From contig NZ_JABXWT010000002.1 of the NCBI RefSeq assembly GCF_013377785.1, positions 583,143 to 647,142 on the forward strand: a stretch of 64,000 nt of DNA, given 5' to 3'. This document shows, in pieces, positions 17,317 through 26,458 of the stretch. The DNA comes from Ruegeria haliotis. Lineage in GTDB: Bacteria; Pseudomonadota; Alphaproteobacteria; Rhodobacterales; Rhodobacteraceae. Each line of letters opens with the position of its first letter. The first letter of the stretch is position 1. A program made the translations under genes and the position numbers. The notes under the pieces are model-generated. The model saw only the letters and a program-made list of their open reading frames with translations, did no database searches and had not been told where the DNA came from.

Positions 17317-17949
17317 TCACGGATAAGCGATGGCGCGAAACGCTGGAAAGTCGGTATAGCGGGATTGTCGGGCGGACCTGCTCTCTTCCGGCTCGGCCCC
17401 TGGTCGCAACAGGCATCCGCGCGGCGCAATGTAGCTGTCGATCCGACGATGTGGCTCTGGCCGCCAAACCAGATTGAACGCGCAGAGTTTTGGAAAGAAC
17501 CAGATCTCGGAATAATCCAGATGGTCATGCATCCACCACGCCAGATCTCGCCAATCGCGTCCATGCGCGTATTGGTCCGCGAACCACGGTATCACAATTG
17601 AAGCCCCCGCAATCCGCGCGTCCCCATTACCCCAATCCCAGATATGGCATTCCAGCGGATTATCATTGCGGGCACAGTTCAGCCTGTTCTCGTTCCCGAA
17701 CTGGTTCAGTGAACGTGAACGATACCCCGAGCGCACCGCGACCCGGCCAAAGGTTTCCTCGAGCGGGTCGAGCAGTGTTTCGCAAAAGGCACGACCCGTC
17801 TCGATGGCCAGATCCGGGTTATCGGGGATGTTCTGTTTCTGGTGAAAATTGCCAATCTCGGAATAGAGAAATTCCCGCATGAAGAAGTGCCGGGACAAGC
17901 GTACGCGGCCAAGGGTCTCAAGGCTCCACATGCTGCCCGGCTTTCGCAT
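17317..17949 (-). CDS. Conserved protein resembling the peptidase M15 (D,D-carboxypeptidase) fold
   Basis: A 210-residue protein. The segment FGRVAVRSGYRSRSLNQFGN resembles the substrate-arginine region of M15 peptidases (V-x-S-G-Y-R-S). The later HIWDWG and WWMHDHLDYSEIWFF segments sit where the zinc ligands would be, but they do not fit the canonical H-x6-D and W-H-x-E pattern cleanly. Activity is therefore doubtful. There is no signal peptide. The start could also be Met7. The gene lies 2 nt downstream of the VOC gene on the same strand. Confidence 0.5.
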   Translation of the reverse strand: MRKPGSMWSLETLGRVRLSRHFFMREFLYSEIGNFHQKQNIPDNPDLAIETGRAFCETLLDPLEETFGRVAVRSGYRSRSLNQFGNENRLNCARNDNPLECHIWDWGNGDARIAGASIVIPWFADQYAHGRDWRDLAWWMHDHLDYSEIWFFPKLCAFNLVWRPEPHRRIDSYIAPRGCLLRPGAEPEESRSARQSRYTDFPAFRAIAYP

Positions 17950-17951
17950 CC

Positions 17952-18377
17952 TCAGTACCCATTCCAGCGGAATGCACCATCCGATCCGAGGGCCGAGAAT
18001 GGGTTGAAGGCAATTTCCCAGATCGTGCCTTCCGGTGCGCGGAAATAGCCATGATGCCCACCCCAGAAAACGTCAGAAGCAGATTTTAGAATGTCTGCCC
18101 CAGCGCCTTCTGCACGTCCCAAAAGCGCGGCGACCTCTTCTTTTGCCCGGCAATTGTGACTGAGGGTCAATGCCCCGCGCCCCAAAGTATCAGCTTCGAC
18201 TCCGATCTCTTCCGCCAAGGCCGAAATGGGGTACAGCCCCAGCGTTTGACCGATCAAATCAAACGCGATGACCCCATCCGGGCTTTCGACCCGTTTCCAC
18301 CCCAATGCCTCATAGAAACGGGCGGCGACCTCGGGGTCATCGACTCCGACCGTGATCAGGCTGACGCGTTGTTCCAT
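17952..18377 (-). CDS. VOC (glyoxalase/bleomycin resistance) family protein
   Basis: A 141-residue single-domain VOC protein. The first beta-alpha-beta unit is RVSLITVGVDDPEVAARFYEALGWKRV; the second ends GYFRAPEGTIWEIAFNPF, with the expected metal-ligand glutamate near the C-terminus. Its start codon overlaps the stop codon of the upstream lipase-like gene (TAATG), so the two are probably translated from one message. Substrate unknown. Confidence 0.85.
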   Translation of the reverse strand: MEQRVSLITVGVDDPEVAARFYEALGWKRVESPDGVIAFDLIGQTLGLYPISALAEEIGVEADTLGRGALTLSHNCRAKEEVAALLGRAEGAGADILKSASDVFWGGHHGYFRAPEGTIWEIAFNPFSALGSDGAFRWNGY

Positions 18378-19369
18378 TATTCGACCCCCAATCCCTTAAG
18401 CCATTCCAGTATCCCCATGACCGCAGCATCGGTCTGCCCGGGGGACATCAACTGTCCTGTAATCACGTGCGATCCCGGATCATCTTCCGGACCCACTGTA
18501 ACCAACTCTACCGTTGTTGGCGCGCCCCAGCTGGCAGCAACTTTATGGGTCCGGTCTGGACGTACAACCTGATCATCATCCGAGAACCAGAACAGCGCCG
18601 GAACCGTCGTGCCTGAGAAATCAAGAGCATAGACCGTCTCGACCAATACGGACATCGGGACAACGGCCTCCCACGGATATTTGGTGGTCCAGTATTTGTT
18701 CTTCTCGGGGTCAGGCCCTGAAACGTCACGCTCTGACCCCATCAACACCGGCAACCAGTGCCGGGCCCAAGGCAGGGTTGGGATCCATGCCGCTATCGTG
18801 TTCACTCCAAAGTTCGGCGACACAAAGACCATCGCAACGACATTTTCGTTCAGATCCGAATCCAGAGCAGCGGCGGCGGTCAAGGTTCCCCCGGTCGAGG
18901 TCGAGATCACGATGACCTTTTCGCCCACGGCCCGTGCGGCCGCCAATCCTTCGGCGATGTCCTGCATCCAGCCCGAGGCCGTGCCTTCGGCCATGGCATC
19001 GCTATCCCGCCCGTGACCTTGCAGACGCGTGTAGACCAGATTTGCGCCAAGTGCATCGGCAACCCTGTCCGGCACGGGTCGGATTTCCTCGGAACTGGCG
19101 GAAAATCCGTGAACGTACAGTACGGAATAGGGCGTGCGTTGTTCCTTGAACCCTTCTTGCCAGATCACCCGCTTCTCGACACCCGGCACGATGTCATCAA
19201 AGGCGGATTCGGTGCTTTCGAAATAGACCTGAACGCCTTCCCCAAATTTTCGGGGATCAAATGTTGGGCGCAAATTCACCTCTTCGCGTGGCCCGAACCA
19301 ATAGATCAGACCGCCAACCACGACCAATACAAGAAGAATGCGCCCAAGAAGCCAGCCAAAACGTTGCAT
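18377..19369 (-). CDS. Membrane-anchored alpha/beta hydrolase (lipase-like)
   Basis: A 330-residue hydrolase with an N-terminal transmembrane anchor (about residues 6-25, ILLVLVVVGGLIYWF), so the catalytic domain probably faces the periplasm. The oxyanion motif is VLYVHGFSAS. The nucleophile elbow is STSTGG (Ser158), where the usual first glycine is serine. The acid lies in FWFSDDDQVV and the histidine in DPGSHVITG. The start overlaps the stop of the upstream hydrolase gene (ATGA). Confidence 0.85.
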   Translation of the reverse strand: MQRFGWLLGRILLVLVVVGGLIYWFGPREEVNLRPTFDPRKFGEGVQVYFESTESAFDDIVPGVEKRVIWQEGFKEQRTPYSVLYVHGFSASSEEIRPVPDRVADALGANLVYTRLQGHGRDSDAMAEGTASGWMQDIAEGLAAARAVGEKVIVISTSTGGTLTAAAALDSDLNENVVAMVFVSPNFGVNTIAAWIPTLPWARHWLPVLMGSERDVSGPDPEKNKYWTTKYPWEAVVPMSVLVETVYALDFSGTTVPALFWFSDDDQVVRPDRTHKVAASWGAPTTVELVTVGPEDDPGSHVITGQLMSPGQTDAAVMGILEWLKGLGVE

Positions 19370-20118
19370 CAGCCTTCCCCCATCACGTCAAGTACTGCGT
19401 TTTCAATCAGGTCAAGACACGGGCCGTCCGAGAACCGGTGATCCGCATCCTTGACCAGCAGCAACCTCATGTCTGGCCCAACGGCATGATTCAGCAGCCG
19501 GACTGCCGTTTCAGTTGAAACCGCCGTGTCCGCTGTGCCCTGCAGGAAACGAACAGGAAACGGCAGGTCAAGCGTATTGCGCAGAACCAGATGCTGCCGC
19601 CCGTCTTCGATCATCCGTTTGGTAATGACGTAAGGCTCCATGTAATCCGAGGGCAATTCGACGTGGCCAACGGTGTCCAGCGCGGCTTTCTGATCGTCGC
19701 TGAACGAGGCCCAGTAGCCATCTTCGGTGAAATCAGGTGCCGCAGCGATGGTCACCATCCCGGCAATTCGCTCGGGCATTGCCCTTGCCAGCAACAGCGC
19801 CTGCCAACCGCCCATCGAAGATCCTACGACGACCAGCGGCCCTGAAGTCAACGCCGTCACGGCTGCAATGGTGTCCTGATGCCAATCCCCAATGCACCCA
19901 TCGGTAAATGCACCGGAGCTTTCACCGTGCCCCGAATAGTCGAACCGCAGAAACCCCTGCCCGCGCGCTTGTGCCCAAGCCTCAAGGTAAACTGCCTTGG
20001 TGCCTTCCATATCTGATTTGAGGCCACCCAGAAAAACAACGGTCGGACCCGCACCCTCGCTTTTGTGATACGCCAATCGTCGCCCTTGCGCCGTTTCCAG
20101 AAAATCCGTCGCTGCCAT
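19369..20118 (-). CDS. Alpha/beta hydrolase (ABHD10/palmitoyl-esterase-like)
   Basis: A 249-residue soluble hydrolase. I chose the ATG at 20118, preceded by AGAGGG; the open frame upstream lacks a hydrolase-like sequence. The nucleophile is Ser101 in GSSMGG; FDYSGHGESSG is a typical early loop, with Asp in LQGTADTAV and His in KDADHRFSD. It heads a four-gene minus-strand cluster with overlapping ends and is divergent from thrS across 195 nt. Confidence 0.85.
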   Translation of the reverse strand: MAATDFLETAQGRRLAYHKSEGAGPTVVFLGGLKSDMEGTKAVYLEAWAQARGQGFLRFDYSGHGESSGAFTDGCIGDWHQDTIAAVTALTSGPLVVVGSSMGGWQALLLARAMPERIAGMVTIAAAPDFTEDGYWASFSDDQKAALDTVGHVELPSDYMEPYVITKRMIEDGRQHLVLRNTLDLPFPVRFLQGTADTAVSTETAVRLLNHAVGPDMRLLLVKDADHRFSDGPCLDLIENAVLDVMGEG

Positions 20119-20313
20119 AAAACCCTCTTTCCGTTTTGGGAACATCATGCACGGCAGCCAGCAGGTCGCAATTCCGGAATTCCGCACGATCGCTACGTCA
20201 GGCCCGCGCGCCTTCGACACTTGACAGGTTTTGCTGCACCTGCCACATGAGCCAGACACACATAACCCGCAACCGGGCGTTCAGTGGGCGCCAAACCGAC
20301 GAGGAGAGCCGAT

Positions 20314-22272
20314 ATGGCCTTAGACTCACAGTCAGTCTCCCTTACTTTTCCCGATGGCAATGCACGATCCTTTGACGCAGGCGTCACGCCCGCGCAGGTC
20401 GCGGCCGACATTTCGACCTCGCTGGCAAAAAAGGCCATCTCGGCCACTGTGGACGGACAGCATTGGGACCTTCAATGGCCCATCAATGCAGACGCGCAGA
20501 TCGCCATCCACACCATGAAGGACGAGGTTCAGGCCAATGAGCTGATCCGCCACGATCTAGCCCATATCATGGCACGCGCAGTACAAGAAATCTGGCCCGA
20601 CACCAAGGTCACTATCGGCCCGGTGATCGAAAACGGCTGGTACTATGACTTTGACCGCGCCGAGCCATTCACGCCCGAAGATCTGGGCCTGATCGAAAAA
20701 AAGATGAAAGAAATCATCAACAAGCGCGACGCCGTGACCACCGAGGTCTGGGACCGTCAGCGCGCGATTGATTTCTACACCGCCAATGACGAGCCCTATA
20801 AGGTCGAACTAATCGACGCCATTCCCGGCGACGAACCGCTGCGCATGTATTGGCACGGCGACTGGCAAGACCTGTGTCGCGGCCCGCACCTACAGCACAC
20901 CGGTCAGGTTCCCGGTGATGCGTTCAAACTGATGTCTATCGCGGGCGCATATTGGCGCGGCGACAGCTCGCGCCAGATGCTGCAACGCATCTACGGCGTG
21001 GCCTTTACCGGCAAGGAAAAGCTGAAAGCGCACCTGCACATGCTGGAAGAGGCGGCCAAACGCGACCACCGCAAGCTGGGCCGCGAGATGAACCTCTTCC
21101 ACATGCAGGAAGAGGCACCCGGTCAGGTGTTCTGGCACCCCAATGGCTGGACCGTCTACACCGAGTTGCAGGACTACATGCGCCGCAAGCAGCGGGCCGC
21201 CGGTTACAAAGAGGTCAACACCCCGCAGGTCGTGGACCGCAAGCTGTGGGAAGCCTCGGGCCACTGGGACAAGTATCAAGAGCATATGTTCATCGTTGAA
21301 GTGGACGAGGAACATGCGCGCGAGAAATCGATCAACGCGCTCAAGCCGATGAACTGTCCCTGCCATGTTCAGGTGTTCAATCAGGGCCTCAAAAGCTATC
21401 GCGAACTGCCGCTGCGGATGGCCGAGTTCGGATCGTGCTCGCGGTACGAACCCTCGGGCGCGCTGCACGGGATCATGCGGGTGCGCGGGTTCACGCAGGA
21501 TGACGGTCATATCTTCTGCACCGAAGATCAGATCGAGGCGGAATGCGCAGCGTTTCTGGATTACCTCTCATCGGTCTACAAGGATCTCGGGTTCGAGAAG
21601 TTCGAGATCATGTTCGCCACCCGCCCGGAAAAGAGGGTCGGGTCCGAGGAAAGCTGGGATCACGTCGAAAGTGCGCTGGAGAAGGCGATCAAGGCGACCG
21701 GGCATTCCTATACGCTCGATCCCGGCGAAGGCGCGTTCTATGGCCCGAAGCTGGACTTCAAGCTAACCGATGCCATCGGTCGTGAATGGCAGTGCGGTAC
21801 TTTCCAGGTGGACCCGAACCTGCCAGAACGTCTGGGCGCGACCTATATCGGCGAGGATGGGGCCAAACACCGCCCCTACATGTTGCACCGCGCCTGCCTG
21901 GGCTCGTTCGAGCGGTTCATTGGCATCCTGATCGAGAATCATGCAGGCAAGCTGCCGTTCTGGCTGGCGCCGCGTCAGGTTGTTGTCGCCTCGATCACCT
22001 CTGATGCAGATGACTACGTCAACGAAGTGGTCGAGACGCTCAAGGCCGCCGGTGTGCGGGCCGAAGCGGACATTCGAAACGAGAAAATCAACTACAAGGT
22101 CCGCGAGCATTCGGTCGGCAAAGTCCCCGTGATTCTGGCCGTCGGTCACCGCGAAGTCGAAGAGCGCACCGTCACCGTCCGTCGCTTGGGTGAAAAACAG
22201 ACGCAGGTTCAATCGCTTGAGGCTGTAACAAATGAGCTGTCACAAGCCGCGACTCCTCCGGATCTGCTGTAA
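20314..22272 (+). CDS. thrS: Threonine-tRNA ligase
   Basis: A 652-residue class II aminoacyl-tRNA synthetase with full domain order: an N-terminal TGS domain ([13 protein letters not shown]), the editing domain with [20 protein letters not shown], and the catalytic core with [10 protein letters not shown] (zinc-ligand cysteine), [15 protein letters not shown] (motif 2) and [11 protein letters not shown] (motif 3). A C-terminal anticodon-binding domain starts near PRQVVVASI. The ATG at 20314 follows GAGGAGA. No T-box leader is visible, as expected in this phylum. Confidence 0.97.
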   Translation: MALDSQSVSLTFPDGNARSFDAGVTPAQVAADISTSLAKKAISATVDGQHWDLQWPINADAQIAIHTMKDEVQANELIRHDLAHIMARAVQEIWPDTKVTIGPVIENGWYYDFDRAEPFTPEDLGLIEKKMKEIINKRDAVTTEVWDRQRAIDFYTANDEPYKVELIDAIPGDEPLRMYWHGDWQDLCRGPHLQHTGQVPGDAFKLMSIAGAYWRGDSSRQMLQRIYGVAFTGKEKLKAHLHMLEEAAKRDHRKLGREMNLFHMQEEAPGQVFWHPNGWTVYTELQDYMRRKQRAAGYKEVNTPQVVDRKLWEASGHWDKYQEHMFIVEVDEEHAREKSINALKPMNCPCHVQVFNQGLKSYRELPLRMAEFGSCSRYEPSGALHGIMRVRGFTQDDGHIFCTEDQIEAECAAFLDYLSSVYKDLGFEKFEIMFATRPEKRVGSEESWDHVESALEKAIKATGHSYTLDPGEGAFYGPKLDFKLTDAIGREWQCGTFQVDPNLPERLGATYIGEDGAKHRPYMLHRACLGSFERFIGILIENHAGKLPFWLAPRQVVVASITSDADDYVNEVVETLKAAGVRAEADIRNEKINYKVREHSVGKVPVILAVGHREVEERTVTVRRLGEKQTQVQSLEAVTNELSQAATPPDLL

Positions 22273-22294
22273 CATTTGGCAGCAAATTGCCACA

Positions 22295-22322
22295 AATCCG
22301 GCCCTTGTTTTTGGGCCGGATT
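22295..22322 (+). terminator. Terminator-like hairpin after thrS
   Basis: AATCCGGCCC-N8-GGGCCGGATT is a perfect 10-bp stem 22 nt after the thrS stop codon, with a T-rich loop. It lacks a strong U-run afterwards, so termination may be partial. Confidence 0.65.
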
Positions 22323-22493
22323 GAAACATTTACCCATTTTCGCACCAAAAACAGTGTATTAACCTGCAACGGGGCATAAAGTTCCCTGACGCGCTTGTGA
22401 GACACGGGCTCGTGAATTTAACTGTGGCCAACAAGCCATTACCTTTGTCATTGTCACAAGCAGACATACCCTGTCATCAAGAGGATTTCCGAG

Positions 22494-22796
22494 ATGTCGA
22501 ACACAGCAAAAACCCTAGTTATCGCAAGCGCAGTTGCAGCCGCCGTATCGGGCGCGGCCACGACCGCAACCGCACAGGCCAAAGAAAAGTGCTATGGCGT
22601 ATCGCTGGCCGGTCAGAACGACTGCGCAGCGGGCCCCGGCACCACCTGCGCGGGCACTTCGACCGTTGACTATCAGGGCAACGCATGGACGCTGGTCGAT
22701 GCCGGCACCTGCGCGGATATCGAGCTGCCCAAGGAAGCAAACGGTACTGCACGCAAAGGATCGCTGGAAGCACTGGACCGCGACCTGCCGGCATAA
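22494..22796 (+). CDS. bufA1: Bufferin-type metallophore precursor (DUF2282, BufA1 family)
   Basis: A 100-residue exported peptide precursor. A Sec signal peptide spans about residues 1-29 ([16 protein letters not shown]). The mature part has four cysteines (Cys33, 44, 52, 73) in the spacing of DUF2282 proteins. In described bufferins, MNIO enzymes convert cysteines of this family to thiooxazole-type heterocycles that bind copper in the periplasm. The next three genes are the matching maturation and membrane partners. A hairpin directly after the gene may raise precursor output over enzymes. Which cysteines are modified is not visible here. Confidence 0.85.
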   Translation: MSNTAKTLVIASAVAAAVSGAATTATAQAKEKCYGVSLAGQNDCAAGPGTTCAGTSTVDYQGNAWTLVDAGTCADIELPKEANGTARKGSLEALDRDLPA

Positions 22797-22816
22797 GATC
22801 TGCCGAACGAGCTTGA

Positions 22817-22846
22817 GGGGTGGGCCAGATCGCCCGCCCCTTTCTT
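22817..22846 (+). terminator. Attenuating hairpin between precursor and maturase genes
   Basis: GGGGTGGGC-N6-GCCCGCCCC (22817-22840), one T-G pair in a 9-bp stem, is followed by TTTCTT. It lies between bufA1 and bufB inside an otherwise co-directional operon, so partial read-through is likely. Confidence 0.7.
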
Positions 22847-22866
22847 CGTGATCAAGGAGCTGGCAA

Positions 22867-23724
22867 ATGTTGGATGATGCACTCAGGTCAAATCGCCTGC
22901 CCGCCGCGCCGGGCGTTGGGTATAAACCGCAGCATTTCGCACAGATTCTTGAACAGGCTCAGCCTGTCGCGTGGCTGGAAATCCACGCGGAAAACTACAT
23001 GGGTGATGGCGGGCGGCCTTTGGCACAGCTGCGTCACCTTTCTGAAGATTTCCCGATTTCGGTCCATGGCGTTGGCCTGTCCATCGGCGGCGAAGGCCCC
23101 CTGGACCCTGATCATCTTACGCGCCTGAAGCATCTGATCAGTTGGCTAAAACCAGCCAGTTTCTCAGAGCATCTGGCCTGGTCGACCCACGACACCCATT
23201 TCTTCAACGACCTGCTGCCGCTGCCCTATACCGACGCGACTCTGGCCCGTGTGTGTGCACATATTGATCAGGTGCAGGACACTGTCGGGCGTCAAATGCT
23301 GCTCGAAAACCCCTCGAGCTATCTGGCATTTGAGGAAAGTACCTGGTCCGAGCCCGATTTCCTGAGAGAGATTTCGCAACGCACCGGATGCGGTCTGTTG
23401 CTGGATGTAAACAACGTTTTTGTCTCGGCAACCAATCTTGATTTCTCGCCACAGGGCTATATCGATGCCTACCCGCTTGAGAAGGTGGGTGAAATTCATC
23501 TTGGCGGGCATGACGAAGATGAAGATGACCACGGACATCCCCTGCTGATTGACAGCCATGGGCGCGAGGTGGTCGACCCGGTCTGGACGCTGTTGGATTA
23601 CGTTCTGGACCGTTCTGGTCCCAAACCGGTGCTCGTCGAATGGGACACAGACGTGCCCGATTGGCCCGTTCTGCGAGCCGAAGCCGAACGTGCGCAAGTC
23701 GCATTGGACCGGGTTCCAGCATGA
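22867..23724 (+). CDS. bufB: MNIO family bufferin maturase (DUF692)
   Basis: A 285-residue TIM-barrel enzyme of the multinuclear non-haem iron oxidase family. Conserved stretches are [56 protein letters not shown] and VGEIHLGGH, which supply the His/Asp/Glu iron ligands of this family. It is expected to act in the cytoplasm on cysteines of the precursor before export. An AAGGAG ribosome site precedes the ATG, and the stop overlaps the next start. Confidence 0.9.
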   Translation: MLDDALRSNRLPAAPGVGYKPQHFAQILEQAQPVAWLEIHAENYMGDGGRPLAQLRHLSEDFPISVHGVGLSIGGEGPLDPDHLTRLKHLISWLKPASFSEHLAWSTHDTHFFNDLLPLPYTDATLARVCAHIDQVQDTVGRQMLLENPSSYLAFEESTWSEPDFLREISQRTGCGLLLDVNNVFVSATNLDFSPQGYIDAYPLEKVGEIHLGGHDEDEDDHGHPLLIDSHGREVVDPVWTLLDYVLDRSGPKPVLVEWDTDVPDWPVLRAEAERAQVALDRVPA

Positions 23725-24482
23725 GCGTGTCTCAGACGACATTTCAAGCGGCCCTGTTGGATGCAAAAGCGCTCGTGCCGGATGGCCTGACAGATGCCGA
23801 GGCGCAGCCTGCCGGACGCCGCTTTAGTGTGTATCGCAACAACGTAGCGGTATCGCTGACCGAAGCGATGCATCAAGCTTTTCCGGTCATTACCAAATTG
23901 CTTGGTACCCAGAACATGGACGGCCTGGCAGGTATCTTCCTGCGGCAGCATCCTCCGTCCTCCCCCCTTATGATGTTTTACGGCGAGGCCTTTCCCGACT
24001 TTCTGGCAAACATGCCGCAGTTGTCCCATCTGGGATACCTGCCGGACATCGCGCGGTTGGAACTGGCGCTGAGACAGTCCTATCATGCCGCCGACAGCCA
24101 GGCCGCCCCAGCGGATGCGTTGGCCGTTTCGCCAGAAGATGTCTTGAAGGCCCGGCTGAGCTTCGCACCATCGATGCAGGTCATCCGCTCGGACTGGCCC
24201 ATTCACGCGATCTGGCGATTCAACACCGAAGCGGACGCCCCAACACCAGAGGCTCACGCCCAGGATGTTCTGATCACACGACCCGAATACGATCCGATTC
24301 CACAACCCTTACCATCAGGCGGTGCGGCGTGGATTGCGCATCTACAAACAGGTGACACCATCGGAGATGCGTTCGAAAAGACCGCTGCCGAGACACCAGA
24401 TTTTGACCTTGGAACCACTCTGGCACTGCTTTTGCAGGGCGGTGCAATAACTTCTGTGACTATCGAAAGGCTGGAGACATGA
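23721..24482 (+). CDS. bufC: Bufferin maturation partner (DUF2063, HvfC/BufC family)
   Basis: A 253-residue partner protein. The N-terminal DUF2063 domain has the typical FQAALLDAK...[30 protein letters not shown] pattern (residues about 8-62), including the RF-x-VYRNN signature. The C-terminal part resembles the RRE-like peptide-recognition domain of HvfC. It probably presents the precursor to the MNIO enzyme. ATGA overlaps at both ends link its translation to bufB and the DoxX gene. Confidence 0.88.
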   Translation: MSVSQTTFQAALLDAKALVPDGLTDAEAQPAGRRFSVYRNNVAVSLTEAMHQAFPVITKLLGTQNMDGLAGIFLRQHPPSSPLMMFYGEAFPDFLANMPQLSHLGYLPDIARLELALRQSYHAADSQAAPADALAVSPEDVLKARLSFAPSMQVIRSDWPIHAIWRFNTEADAPTPEAHAQDVLITRPEYDPIPQPLPSGGAAWIAHLQTGDTIGDAFEKTAAETPDFDLGTTLALLLQGGAITSVTIERLET

Positions 24483-24997
24483 CTGCCCTGATCTCACTTC
24501 ACAATAACGTTCTGGGAAAGGTGGACCACGCGTCCAACTGGCTGACCCCCACGCTGGCACGGCTGGTGTTTATCGCGGTCCTGCTGGTCTATTACTGGAA
24601 TTCGGCCATGCTAAAGATTGATGGCTCGATCTTTTCACCCTCTGCAGGTGCATTTGGTCAGATCTTTCCGAAAGCTGCCGAAGCGGTGCTGTACGACGTC
24701 TCACAGATGACCTTTTTCCAGCGCATCGTGATCTTCTTTGGCACGGTGGCAGAATTCGTCTTGCCCGCTTTGCTGTTGGTGGGTTTGTTCACCCGGCTGG
24801 CCGCTTTGGCCATGATCGGCTTTGTCTGGGTGCAAACCCTAGTCGACGTGACTGGCCACGGCGTGAAACTGGGCAGCCTGTTTGACGCCGCCCCCTCGAT
24901 TATGGATCAGCGCACGTTGTGGACCTTCCTATTCCTGGTGATCGTCATCAATGGCGCAGGCCCGCTGTCTTTGGATCGGATCCTGCGCCTAAAGTGA
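24479..24997 (+). CDS. DoxX family membrane protein of the bufferin operon
   Basis: A 172-residue inner-membrane protein with four predicted helices (starting near residues 22, 74, 97 and 143). LPALLLVGLFTRLAALAMIGF is the DoxX core. DoxX proteins are frequent fourth genes of bufferin operons; their task there is not settled. It starts inside the bufC stop codon (ATGA) and ends just before a convergent gene. Confidence 0.88.
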   Translation: MTALISLHNNVLGKVDHASNWLTPTLARLVFIAVLLVYYWNSAMLKIDGSIFSPSAGAFGQIFPKAAEAVLYDVSQMTFFQRIVIFFGTVAEFVLPALLLVGLFTRLAALAMIGFVWVQTLVDVTGHGVKLGSLFDAAPSIMDQRTLWTFLFLVIVINGAGPLSLDRILRLK

Positions 24998-24998
24998 T

Positions 24999-25367
24999 TT
25001 AGAAATGTGCCTTGGGCTGGTCCGGCTTCCCCGCAGCCAGCCCAAGGAAACCAGCCACACCGGCAAACGCGATGGGGAACATGGTAAAGACGCCAAATCC
25101 AAACGCGTAGTACATTCCTGCTGCCGAAATCAGCAGCAACACCCCCGCGACCAGAGCACGGGCATGGGCCATCGCCCCACCAGCAATCGCCAAAAGTGGC
25201 GCAATGATAGAAATGCTCTGGATCAAGCCAGGGTTATCGACCTGCTCGGCCACGCCTTCGATGTCACCGAAATGCTTGATCGCCTCAACATACCCATACC
25301 CAAAAAAGCCGACGATCATCCCGATCAATCCGGCGACGACACCCAAAATCATAGCGGCATTACGCAT
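24999..25367 (-). CDS. Small four-helix membrane protein, function unknown
   Basis: A 122-residue, strongly hydrophobic protein with four transmembrane segments (roughly residues 5-25, 50-68, 70-88, 92-112). The sequence between helices 1 and 2 (AIKHFGDIEGVAEQVDNPG) would be the only sizeable loop. It ends 2 nt from the DoxX stop on the opposite strand. I do not recognise a named family with confidence; a DUF4064-like protein is possible. Confidence 0.7.
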   Translation of the reverse strand: MRNAAMILGVVAGLIGMIVGFFGYGYVEAIKHFGDIEGVAEQVDNPGLIQSISIIAPLLAIAGGAMAHARALVAGVLLLISAAGMYYAFGFGVFTMFPIAFAGVAGFLGLAAGKPDQPKAHF

Positions 25368-25408
25368 TTATTTTCCTCGCAGTTGCGTCTGAGCAGATAA
25401 GCATCCAG

Positions 25409-25726
25409 TTACGCAACGCCAAGCTTTGAACGTGTTTCGGGCGTCCAGCCGAGTAGAAATGTCCCTTCTTTGTCGATCAACGGGCGTTTCATCAGGGTTG
25501 GGTGTTCCTTCAGCAATTCCAAAGGCGGGCAAGCACGCTCTTTTTCATGCAGCCCACGCCATGTCGTGGATCGGGTATTGAGCAAAGCCTCGCCGAACTG
25601 GGCAAAAGCCTGCGACAGGACAGGTTCAGGAACGCCGTCATTGCGGACATCCACAAACTGAGCATCCGGCAATGATTTTAACGCCTTACGGCAAGTGTCA
25701 CACGTCTTCAGACCATAAAGGCGCAT
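25409..25726 (-). CDS. ArsC/Spx-like thioredoxin-fold protein
   Basis: A 105-residue protein with an N-terminal C-x2-C motif (Cys9, Cys12 in KTCDTCRKAL). The later MKRPLIDKEGTFLLGW, with the conserved R-P-L/I, is typical of the ArsC/Spx/YffB family. YffB-type members are usually not true arsenate reductases, and no arsenic genes are adjacent. The gap to the convergently placed membrane protein gene is 41 nt. Confidence 0.85.
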   Translation of the reverse strand: MRLYGLKTCDTCRKALKSLPDAQFVDVRNDGVPEPVLSQAFAQFGEALLNTRSTTWRGLHEKERACPPLELLKEHPTLMKRPLIDKEGTFLLGWTPETRSKLGVA

Positions 25727-25838
25727 TTTCGTATTGCTCCTGCAATTGTTTCTATTTTAGGCAAACTTACCTGTTTTTACGGTAATTCTTGATTTTTTAC
25801 TTCACCGTGCAATGTTGAAAAAGGCGAAACACGCAATT

Positions 25839-25910
25839 CTGACTGTATCGCACACACGAAACAGTCAGGTGTTGCTGCTGCGCCAACCACCGCCCCCACC
25901 AATTTGTGGG
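25839..25910 (+). promoter_or_regulatory. Structured leader of the cold shock gene
   Basis: Two short hairpins precede the cold shock start codon: CTGACTGT-N14-ACAGTCAG (25839-25868) and CCCAC-CAATTT-GTGGG (25895-25910). Cold shock mRNAs often have structured leaders that control translation. Whether this one does is untested, and the transcription start is unknown. Confidence 0.4.
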
Positions 25911-25940
25911 ACATTGCGTAAGTAGAAGGAGACACGGGAG

Positions 25941-26147
25941 ATGCCAACTGGCACCGTGAAATGGTTCAATACCACGAAAGGCTATGGGTTCATTGCCCCC
26001 GATGAAGGGGGCAAAGATGTGTTTGTACATATCTCGGCCGTAGAACGGTCCGGTCTGACCGGACTCGCAGACAATCAAAAAGTCGCATACGAGTTGGAAG
26101 ACGGACGTGACGGCCGCCAGATGGCTGCTGAATTAAAGCCGTTGTAG
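25941..26147 (+). CDS. Cold shock protein (CspA family)
   Basis: A 68-residue OB-fold nucleic acid chaperone. RNP1 is KGYGFIAPDEG and RNP2 is KDVFVHISAVERSG; VKWFNTTKGYGF at the N-terminus is diagnostic. The length equals the family norm. It acts on single-stranded RNA in the cytoplasm. The gene stands alone behind a 214-nt AT-richer leader. Confidence 0.95.
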   Translation: MPTGTVKWFNTTKGYGFIAPDEGGKDVFVHISAVERSGLTGLADNQKVAYELEDGRDGRQMAAELKPL

Positions 26148-26458
26148 CGACGCCTCTCCCGCGCGCGGGGAGTATCAACAAAGGTTGACGGCCAATTTCA
26201 GGCCGTTAACCGCACCCAATCGGCAATTGCCTTTTCCCCGTGCTGACCTCTTTTTAGCATGCGTTAGCTGGCTTTGCCCCATGGCAACGATGCAGCACGT
26301 GACTGTGGCGTATGTTACAATCACGATCAGAAATTTTGCCTGCGCGGGCACTTCCAGTCCAAGGGCATGGTACGAAACCGGAATTGACCGCGCACTAGTC
26401 ATGAAACCAAATAGGCGGTTTCATGACTTCGCCTATAGCCAAACGATTTGCGCCCCAG
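26148..26458. other. Gene-free stretch with two long inverted repeats
   Basis: I find no convincing gene in these 311 nt between the cold shock gene and the convergent thyX. It holds GGTTGACGGCC-N7-GGCCGTTAACC (26183-26211, 11-bp arms with one mismatch) and TCATGAAACC-N8-GGTTTCATGA (26399-26426, perfect 10-bp arms). A G/C-rich CTCCC...GGGAG element just after the cold shock stop may end that transcript. Neither long hairpin has a U-run. Confidence 0.6.

Noticed and set aside
22323..22493. Possible ECF-type promoter upstream of the bufferin operon
   Set aside because: Several weak GTAAC/CAACGG-like hexamers are present, but none has a matching -10 at proper spacing, and no sigma factor gene is adjacent.
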